DNA of 64,000 nt from Anniella stebbinsi. Lineage: Eukaryota; Chordata; Lepidosauria; Squamata; Anniellidae. How positions within the stretch are numbered: the first letter of the stretch is position 1; each line of letters opens with the position of its first letter. Positions 56,796 through 64,000 of the stretch are shown piece after piece. Under the pieces are notes generated by a model. The model did not search any database. It saw only the letters and a program-made list of their open reading frames with translations, and was not told the origin of the DNA. The position numbers were made by a program, and so were the translations under genes. Location: contig JARDYH010000002.1 in the NCBI GenBank assembly GCA_029215795.1, positions 8,487,001-8,551,000 on the forward strand, read 5' to 3'.

Positions 56796-59700
56796 ATGGA
56801 AAATAAACTTAGATTGGCAACATTGAATGTTAAAGGGCTAGGAACAGTAATTAAAAGAAAAAGAATTGAAATGTTATTAAAGAACAAAAAAATAGATGTA
56901 ATTTTTTTGCAGGAAACTCATCAGGCCAAAGATGGAGTTAATGAGCTTCGAATGAGGGAGGTGGGCGTTTATGAGAAGGCATGTGGAACTTCGAAATCGA
57001 GAGGGGTGGCAATAATAATTTCAAAAACATGTGGTATAACTATGCAAAGTGTAAAGAAAGATAAAAACGGAAGGTTTCTTATTATGTTCTGCAGGTTGGG
57101 AGAAGAGGAATATGTATTGGTGAATGTTTATGCTCCAAATGGAAAACAAATGGATTTTATTGATGAAGTATTTAACGTGTTGGGAGAAGTGGGTAAAAAG
57201 CATATCGTGATGGCAGGTGACTTTAATATGGTACTAGATATAGGGAAAGATAGGGATAACATATTAAAAGATACTAAGAGGGGGGGAAGACAGAGTTAAG
57301 CAAATTAATGGAAGGGAAAGAATTAATGGATGTGTGGAGAGTTATAAGAGGGGAAGAAAGGAAGTATACCTTCTACTCACAGAGATTTAAGAGCTATTCA
57401 AGGATAGATTATATTTTTGTATCAAAAAATATGTTACCCAAAATTATAGATTGTGATATTGGAGTTATCAAGGTTACTGACCACGCGTTAATGACAATGG
57501 ACATGGAAACCAAAAAAGATTATAGACAAGCGAAGAGATGGAGATTGGATGTAAGGTTGCTGAATAAAAAAGATACAATGGAGAAGATAAAGAAAGAATT
57601 GCAGGAAATATGGGAGATTAATGAAAAAGAGAATGATCGGCAGGACATATTGTGGGATACAATGAAAGCTGTGGTAAGAGGGATTTGTATTAGGGAAAGT
57701 TGTACATTAAAAAAACAACAGGAAGCCCAAAATAAAAAGATTGAAGAAGAGGTAAGGAGTTTGGAAGATAAGTTAAAGGAGACAAAAGATAAACGCCTAA
57801 TTGCCCAAATTCAAGCTAAGAAAAAGGAATTAGAGAAAGAAGAATTAGAACAAGTACAAAAAAATTTGTTGTATTTAAAAAGAGATTTTTTTGAATATAG
57901 CAATAGGAATTCAAAGATGCTGGCCAGATCCACACAGTTAGAAAAGGCTAAGAATATGATAGGGACAATTAAGGATAAGTTAGGGAATAGTTGTAATTTA
58001 ATGAAAGATAAATTAAATATATTTAAGGATTTTTATAGGGAATTATATACATCAGGGTCGGGACCGCAATATAAGGTATTGGAATATGTAGAGAGGAATT
58101 GGAAAATAAAATTGCAGAAGCAGGATAGGGATTATATGGAAGGTTTAGTTACTGAAAAAGAGATAGAGGGAGTTATTGATAAACTGAAAGGAGGAAAATC
58201 ACCAGGGATGGATGGATTGGGGTCGGAGTATTATAAGCTTTTTAAAGGAATTTTAATACCAAGATTAAAGAAACTATTTAATAATATAATAGAGGGGGGG
58301 AAGACTCCGCCATCATGGGATCACTCCCTGATTATATTAATTCCAAAACCAGGTAAGGACTTAACGGATCCCGCATCATACAGACCAATTTCCTTAATAA
58401 ATCAAGATTCAAAGATATTTACGGCAATATTGGCAAAAAGAATGGCCACATTTATTTGTAAATATATTAAAAAAGATCAGTGTGGATTTATTCCGGGTAG
58501 GCAAATGTCTAACTTAATGGGAAGAGTATTGAATATAATTAATATTATAAAAAAAAGGAATTTAAAAGCAGGCTTGCTAGCATTGGACATATTCAAAGCC
58601 TTTGATTGTGTGGAATGGCCAGCACTTAAAACAATATTAAAAACATTTGGATTTGGAGACAAATTTATGGGAGTGATGGATAAGTTGTATAAAAACAATA
58701 AAGCCGAAATAATGGTTAATGATGGGTTAACACAACCCTAACACAACAGATTACACTAGCCCGAGGAACTAGGCAGGGATGTCCTCTTTCACCGATCTTA
58801 TTTGCAATAGTAATAGAAATTTTGGCAAATGTAATAAGGGAAGATGAACGAGTGAAGGGGATAGGTAGAAAAGAGAAGATTAAAATGAATATGTTTGCGG
58901 ACGATACTTTATTGACCGTAGAAGATCCCCTAGGGAGTGCAGAGGTGATTAAGAAACATTTAAGAGAATTCGGAGAAATTACGGGATTAAAAGTAAATTG
59001 GGGGAAGTCAGAAATGATGTTATTTAATTATAATAAGGAAGAGCTGGAAGAAGGTAAGGTTAAGTTGGGTCTTAGACTTAAAAATATAGTACGTTACTTA
59101 GGGATTAATATCGATAGAGATTTAGAAAGGCTAGAGGAACTTAATTTGGTAGCTTTAAAAAAACAAGTAGGGGAGAAATTAGAAGTATATAAGAAATTAA
59201 AACATTCTTGGTTTGGTAGAATAGCAATTATTAAAATGAAGATTTTACCTAAGATCAATTTTTTGTTTAGAATGTTACCAATTAAAATATCAGATGCAGA
59301 GTTGAAAAGCTGGCAAAATATAATTAATGTATATAGTAATGGGGATAAGAAAGCTAGGATTAATAAATGGTTATGGTATAAGGCTCAAAAGAAGGGAGGT
59401 TTAGGACTTCCAAATATTAAGTATTATTATATAGCTAATCAGTTAAGATATGTTATAAGTGGTATTCTAGGGGAGGAAGATTTGGAGTGGTTGGAGACGC
59501 AAACTAGGGAAATAGATTATAAATTGAAAAATATTTTTTTAAAAAAAATTCAAAAGAAAGAATTAAAGGGACTGGACAACCCTTTGTTGGTAAATATAGT
59601 GGAGATCTGGGAGAAATTTAGAGGGAAGTTGATACCAGGAGATTCACCACTTGCCCCAGTGGTAGTAGTGGAGAATTTCCCAAGAGTGTTAAAAGTGGAG

Positions 59701-60642
59701 ATTGAAGCGAGATTGAAAGATAAGGAAATAATTAAGTTAAGGAAGTGGATGGAAAATTTGAAGGATAATGAGCAAATTAAAGAGCTACTGATAGGTCAAA
59801 AATCAGCATGGTTTAAATGTATACAATTAGGGAAATGGACTCAGGAATGGAAACTGAAAAATAACAAGTGTAGAAATAATACAAGATTTGAAGATTTAAT
59901 AGAGTTAAAAGGTAGGAAAGAAGAAAAGAAAATTAAGAAAGGGTTGACTAGTGAGATATATAAATTATTGATAGAGGAGGAGTTTCAAAATTCACTTAAA
60001 GCAATAAAAAAGGTTTGGGAAGAGGATGTGAATGGAGAAATTAAGGAATACAACTGGGAGAGGTTGTGGAATGCAAGAATGTTAAAATTGTTATCGATCA
60101 GAATTAAGGAGAATTTTTATAAGGTATTGTGGAGATGGTATCTAACACCGGTTAGATTTCACCAGATAGATAAAAAAATATCTAAAAATTGTTGGAGGGG
60201 ATGCCAGGAGGTTGGAACTTATTACCATATGTGGTGGAGCTGTGAATATGTACAAAAATTTTGGAAAAGGGTATTTAAAGAAATAAGTGAAATAAGTGGA
60301 AGTAAAGTGGAATTAAACCCGAAGCTTGCTCTACTAGCAATATGGGATAGAGGGGAAGAGGACAAAAATAAGAGAGAATTGATAAACAACCTCCTGACAC
60401 CTGTTAGACTAATGATTGCAAAAAATTGGAAAGGACAAGGAAGCTATACAATAGAAGAATGGTATAAAGAAATATGGGATATGGCTTTGAATGATATGCT
60501 GACTTGTAAAATGAAATTAAAGAGGGGAATGTCCGGTAAAAATGATTTTGGGGAAATATGGAGTCCCCTATTGGAATATGTATTAAGATTGGGGAAGGGA
60601 CAAACACCTTCAAAAGAGTCGATAAATTTCTGGATAGAATAA
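56796..60642 (+). pseudogene. L1 ORF2 (endonuclease-reverse transcriptase) with two frameshifts
   Basis: The start ATG gives MENKLRLATLNVKGL, the N-terminus of an APE-type endonuclease. FLQETH, VLVNVYAPNG and GDFNM (56796-57299) and then SRIDYIFVS and TDHALM (after the first frame change) are its catalytic blocks. The first frameshift lies near 57283-57305, in a run of G. The second open stretch (57308-58741) includes a coiled-coil-like Lys/Glu region, KSPGMDGLGSEYYKLF, LIILIPKPGKDL, YRPISLINQDSKI, CGFIPGRQ and ALDIFKAFDCVEW (motif A). The second frameshift is near 58735-58745, next to a small CAACCCTAACACAACA duplication. The third stretch (from about 58760, with 606 codons from 58822) carries GTRQGCPLSP and MFADDTLL (motif C) and ends in a Cys/His/Trp-rich segment (CWRGCQEVGTYYHMWWSCE). 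Catalytic motifs are intact; only the frame is broken. Confidence 0.87.
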
Positions 60643-60760
60643 AAGATTAAGAGAAGGTCTCATGGTGTGGGGGTGCACGGGGGGGATTGTCGTGGATTAT
60701 GTATGTATTTTATGTTATTATTATGTTGAAATTAATAAAATTATTTCAAAAAAAAAAAAA

Positions 60761-61215
60761 GTTGGAGGTTTAAATACTGAGTGGAGATAAACAGCAAATG
60801 AACAAACACACAATGAATGTTTTCATTGCATCGCTGAATTGGCATTTTCCACTAATCACAGACCATAATAAGGACAGAACAGCAGTCTTTAGAAACAATG
60901 CAACATGTGGGAAAACAGTGCATGAAAATTATAATTTTTCTTCTTAGACGAACAAGCTTTAAAAGGCCCATTAAAATATAATTACTGCCCAGGATGTAAT
61001 GTCATGAACAACCGCAAAAGCTTGGCTTGAAATCAAGTTTTGCATTGATTGCTGATTATAGGAGATCTAGGCAGAGGACCCCTGATAAGAGCTCAGAAGC
61101 AGCAGAAATAGGATGCTTTGAGTCTGCAATGGAAGGGTGGTGGGTGTGTCCTGATACATTGCATTGCCAATAAACCGAGCCTTCTTGAATAGCTAAGTTC
61201 CAATCTGCACATTAG
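60761..61215. other. No recognisable feature
   Basis: Unique-looking sequence between the two L1 copies. Confidence 0.45.
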
Positions 61216-61374
61216 TCTAGGACAGAGGTGGACTCTACAACACCTTTTTAATAAGGGCTTGTATAATTCACATAATTGTTGGAGATGCAATGCACCTAAT
61301 GCTTCTCCTATTCATAAGTTTTGGCAATTCCCAATAGTCGCCTGCTTTTGGGAGGAGGTAATAATATGGATAAA

Positions 61375-61552
61375 GTTATTTATCATTGTTTTAAATATAT
61401 GTTTCTATGCATGTTGTATGTTTTTGTAGTTTAAAATTTTGTAGATTGATTTTAAGTGTTTTAATTTCATTTCTATACTGCCCAGAGAGCTTCGGCTATG
61501 GGGCGGTATAGAAATATAATAAATAAATAAATAAATAAATAAAATAAAATTT
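61375..61552 (+). mobile_element. L2-type LINE/SINE 3' tail nested in L1 fragment
   Basis: A block containing ACTGCCCAGAGAGCTTC, then ggctatggggcggtat, then an (AATA)n tail is the shared 3' end of L2-related elements also seen near 28.4 kb and, inverted, near 6.5 kb. It separates two parts of one L1 reading, so it inserted later. Target duplications were not resolved. Confidence 0.5.
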
Positions 61553-61930
61553 GCACTGGAACAGTCTTTAATATTGAATAATATCCATGTCCTCCTAAAC
61601 TGTTCACCAGTTTCTTGGAAGTTAACGCATGGTCAGTGCAAATGGATTTTCCAAGCCCTTATGACAGCCAAAAGATTGATATTACAATGTTGGAAGGATA
61701 AATCTTTACCTCCCATAATGCAATGGGTTGAGGACTTAACAAAGCTATTAACATTTTAACAGGTGATATATAAGTGTCACTCACAAGTGAAAAATATTTG
61801 GACTGCTTTTCCTAAAACTTATGCCTTCCCCTCTGTAAAGAATGTTGTAGTTGAAGAAATATTGATATTTCTATGCATGTAATCTTCTGTTCTTTTGTTT
61901 CATTTTCTTCTTTTCATGATTTGCTTTCTG

Positions 61931-61933
<3 letters not shown>

Positions 61934-61967
<34 letters not shown>

Positions 61968-61969
61968 AA
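61934..61969. repeat. (TTG)n microsatellite
   Basis: Twelve TTG units near the end of the older L1-like fragment. Confidence 0.88.
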
Positions 61970-61982
61970 ATTCTCAATAAAA

Positions 61983-63019
61983 GGGGGGGGGATAAAAAAG
62001 ACAGAGGTGGACAAAAAAATTGCAGTCAATTCAGTATGAAACTTGAAGAGGTAGTCCAAGGGACAGAGTCATATGCCTGCCCCTCCATCTTGCTTTGGGG
62101 CAGACTCCCTGAGGGGAATTGAATGGACAGTCCCCTCCACCATGGGTCTGTAGGGGTACACCATGCCAACAGCTACAGAGCTTTTCATAGAGCTGAGATT
62201 GCATTTAGTTCTAAAATACTAGAAACTATACGTAAACCCCACACATCTTGCAGGAAGCCCTATTAAATTCAATGGGACATACTTCAGAGTAGGCATATAT
62301 TATATTGCATTGTTAGGCACTTTAGATGCCAATAATAATAACTATTGTCATACATGCTTACCTCCCTAGATAACCTATTAAAGATTTTTTTTTAAAAAAA
62401 AGATCAATTGCATTTACTTTCCAACACATCTTTGAAAACTAAATTTCGAAATTGTTAATTAGCAGCAATAAACATGAGTCCATGGAGTCAGCACAAGACA
62501 GATTCAATAATGTTCAATCTCAGGGAATATGATGCTTCAAAGGAAAAGAATTCTAGCTTCCTGTCAATGAATTAGTAGAGCCCACCTTCTGTATTTTTTT
62601 CCATAGACAAAAGCAAATCTCTCTGTACCTTGAAATTGATTTTCCACAATAGCTAGGCACAGGGCTAAACAGTCTCATCCCCTCTTGTTCCTCCCTCCAT
62701 CCACACCCTCCCCCCCCCCCCAAGTGCAATAATGAAATGTGCTTTGGAGAATGCAAAAGTGACATCTTGGCAGCCACCGCTGCTGTTATAATACAGAAAC
62801 TACACATCACTGGGAAGCTAGGTGTCAGGATGCTTTTGTGTTTTCTGACTGACACTCCCACCTATGGTGAACAGGGGCAACTAATGTGCTGCAGCCAGGA
62901 GAACGTTAACAATAAGGAAGGGGGAAATGTGCTCAGTTGGCATTTTAATGCAAAATTTAACAATTTTGCAATTTCAAACCACAATGAGATCAATTGTCCT
63001 TGGAAATTCTCAGTTCTCT
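61983..63019. other. Mostly unannotated
   Basis: Only a short palindromic repeat piece (62250-62312) and a poly-C run (62709-62721) are notable. Confidence 0.45.
62250..62312. repeat. Short dispersed palindromic repeat, partial
   Basis: gccctattaaattcaatggg, then acatacttcagagtaggcat, the same family as 7826-7905. Confidence 0.45.
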
Positions 63020-63245
63020 GAATTTTGCAATAAAATTCTCCAATATAAAAGAAATGTGTACAAACATGCATATGTTGGGGTGAATAGCATTTAAAAATGC
63101 ATTATAGGAAACTTGCTTGCAAAAAACGGTGGGCATCACGTAAAAGGCACACCAAAAATGCACACCTTGGGAAATATGTGCACAATAATGCTCACAACTT
63201 GTAATGTGAAGGGGTGTTGCTGCTGTCATTTTGGTTTTTAAATCT
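63020..63245. repeat. AT-rich repeat with recurring ATGCAT motifs (inverted)
   Basis: The motifs aaacatgcatatg, aaaatgcattatagg and aaaaatgcacacc are the reverse of those at 1805 and 44640. Confidence 0.4.
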
Positions 63246-63389
63246 CAAGGTTCATGATGAGCCATACTTAATGCTGGAGAAATTCCCAAAGTTTGGCATG
63301 TGCTGAATTTCCAATGGGGAAAAAAAACCGAGAAATTCACAATTTATTTCAGTGGCAGCTCAAAGGGTTCATACGGAGAAACTACTCAC

Positions 63390-63463
63390 TTGTCCCGCAG
63401 TGTCCAAAATATCCAGATGTGCTGGTTCATCATCTATTCGTACTTGCGTTTTGTAAGCATCCT
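63390..63463 (-). CDS. RIT2: Rit-type Ras GTPase, exon 3 (RIT2-like)
   Basis: This is a short internal exon encoding [19 protein letters not shown] followed by DTAGQ, the beta2-beta3 strands and the G3/switch II start of a Ras-like GTPase. The donor after GGACAA is gtgagt. The acceptor lies behind a pyrimidine-rich tract (about 63466-63500) and is a tandem AGAG. Cutting after the first AG gives 74 nt (end 63463); cutting after the second gives 72 nt (end 63461). The 72-nt reading keeps phase 0 on both sides and needs the previous exon to end in a Glu codon. The 74-nt reading needs it to end one base into that codon. Its 3' phase (after Gln) fits exon 4 exactly, and protein order matches minus-strand order, so both exons belong to one gene. 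KTQVRID is RIT2-like; RIT1 has a different residue pattern here from memory. Confidence 0.85.
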
Positions 63464-64000
63464 CTGGGTGGGGTGCGGAAGAAGCGGAAGAGAAAGAAAA
63501 TAAATATTATGGACAGGATTCAGTGTATTCTGAGCTAAAGGGGGAAACAACGCAACATTGAATCCAGTGCAACTTTACGATCTGCGAAAGGAAAATAGGA
63601 ATTCTGCAATCTGTGTGAATCACCCAAATTTTTTAAGAACACATCCTTTGTCTTCTGTTGCATACTTTCATCTGCTTCTGTTGATAGTGGAGCAGCTAGA
63701 AGCGCTACACTGGCCACTGACTGCAGCTTCAGCGTTTGAAGATACAAAATCTGATGTAGTCACTCTGGTTTCTGAGAATCAATCAGGCGTTGCCCAAACA
63801 GTTTCTGGGTTATTTCTACTTTGACAGCACAGGGCTTAATAATCACTTACAGAACAAGAAAGTCTTTTCAAATATATGTCAGAGTGATAGGTAGAGAAAT
63901 CCTTATGAGGGTCAAAGGGAAAAGTCATGAGAGCTGCTCCAGACTACTTCAAATGGCTGCAGAATTCGTTGCTCGGGTAGCCGTGTGAAGATGTCCTACA
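63464..64000 (-). other. RIT2: Intron (partial) upstream of Rit exon 3
   Basis: This is sequence 5' of exon 3 on the gene strand. Apart from the pyrimidine-rich tract next to the acceptor I see no exon. In particular, the P-loop exon (GAGGVGKSA type) is absent, so it must lie beyond 64000. Confidence 0.6.

Larger units (their letters stand above)
56348..60760 (+). mobile_element. L1-clade LINE, 5'-truncated in ORF1, poly(A) tail
   Basis: This is an L1-type retrotransposon of about 4.4 kb. It begins inside the C-terminal domain of ORF1 and continues through a G-rich spacer, a complete-length but frameshifted ORF2 and a short 3' UTR. An AATAAA lies at 60734-60739 and a run of 13 A at 60748-60760. 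The tail and the ORF2 domain order (endonuclease, then reverse transcriptase, then Cys-rich C-terminus) are diagnostic. AAAGTTG at 56341-56347 and aaagttg after the poly(A) may be the target duplication, but it is short and includes A residues that could belong to the tail. The element is A-rich on its coding strand, as L1 usually is. It sits in the intron between Rit exons 3 and 4 in antisense orientation. Confidence 0.88.
61216..61982 (+). mobile_element. Older L1-like ORF2 C-terminal fragment, interrupted
   Basis: Two blocks read as the C-terminus and 3' end of another L1-like element. The first (about 61230-61360) gives NCWRCNAPNASPIHKFWQF with FWEEV after it, the Cys-x-x-Cys/His/Trp segment seen in L1 ORF2. 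The second (61559-61759) gives AKRLILQCWKDKSLPP and MQWVEDL, the usual last helix, and is followed by a TTG repeat and an ATAA-type end near 61982. Between them sits an L2-type 3' tail (about 61375-61552). It is more diverged than the intact copy just upstream. Confidence 0.55.
37652..63389 (-). other. RIT2: Intron between Rit exons 3 and 4
   Basis: This intron of about 25.7 kb is bounded by the gtgagt donor of exon 3 and the ctctgcag acceptor of exon 4, both read on the minus strand. It contains most of the younger insertions in the window: a 4.4 kb L1, four CR1 pieces with full 3' ends, hAT MITEs and a cluster of GGCC-ended elements. The L1 lies antisense to the gene. A very long intron agrees with what is known of RIT2 in other vertebrates, where the gene spans hundreds of kilobases. 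I found no other conserved exon inside it. Confidence 0.8.

Noticed and set aside
60404..60613. Minus-strand open frame over the L1 end
   Set aside because: It is a shadow of the L1 ORF2 C-terminus.

Overview
The window is vertebrate nuclear DNA made mostly of an intron-rich stretch of a single protein gene and many transposable elements. A squamate reptile, probably a lizard, is the best fit. The support is the mix of repeats: an L2-clade LINE with a nearly open reading frame, CR1, L1 and R4/Dong-like LINEs, a MIR-type CORE-SINE with an L2-like tail, and dense short palindromic hAT-type and GGCC-ended DNA elements. No species call is possible from sequence alone. There are no bacterial-type operons, rRNA or tRNA genes, or CRISPR arrays.

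The only host gene I can support lies on the minus strand. Two exons of a Rit-type Ras GTPase (best match RIT2, also called Rin) are present: exon 3 (63390-63463, carrying DTAGQ) and exon 4 (37460-37651, carrying NKID). Both have consensus splice sites and compatible phases. The intron between them (about 25.7 kb) is entirely inside the window. Everything from 1 to 37459 is the next intron or beyond; the last coding exon was not found. Exons 1-2 would lie beyond 64000.

Region by region: 0-9 kb holds a small hAT element, two full hAT MITEs, a CR1 fragment, GGCC-ended MITEs and two L2-type tails. A 5'-truncated L2 LINE occupies 10.1-12.1 kb and has one in-frame stop. Further hAT MITEs lie at 13-18 kb. 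A small inverted-repeat element enclosing three telomere-type hexamers is at 19 kb. Oppositely oriented CR1 pieces with a palindromic element between them span 20.2-22.4 kb. A 1.3 kb hAT-type element at 25.6-26.9 kb has an interior that is a tandem array of long hairpins. At 31-33.7 kb there is another hAT MITE, a degenerate tandem repeat and an R4-like LINE end. A nested pair of inverted-repeat elements is at 38.4-39.9 kb. CR1 copies at 42-49 kb carry hAT MITE insertions. GGCC-ended elements are dense at 50-55 kb. A 4.4 kb L1 with a 5' truncation and two frameshifts fills 56.3-60.8 kb, followed by an older L1 end interrupted by an L2-type tail (61.2-62.0 kb).

The larger LINE bodies (L2, R4-like, L1) all read on the plus strand, antisense to the GTPase gene. 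The most notable material is the set of non-autonomous DNA elements. One family of about 318 bp has ten copies, each a double foldback, most with 8-bp target duplications. A second group shares the 12-bp end TAGGGGTGTGCA but has quite different interiors.
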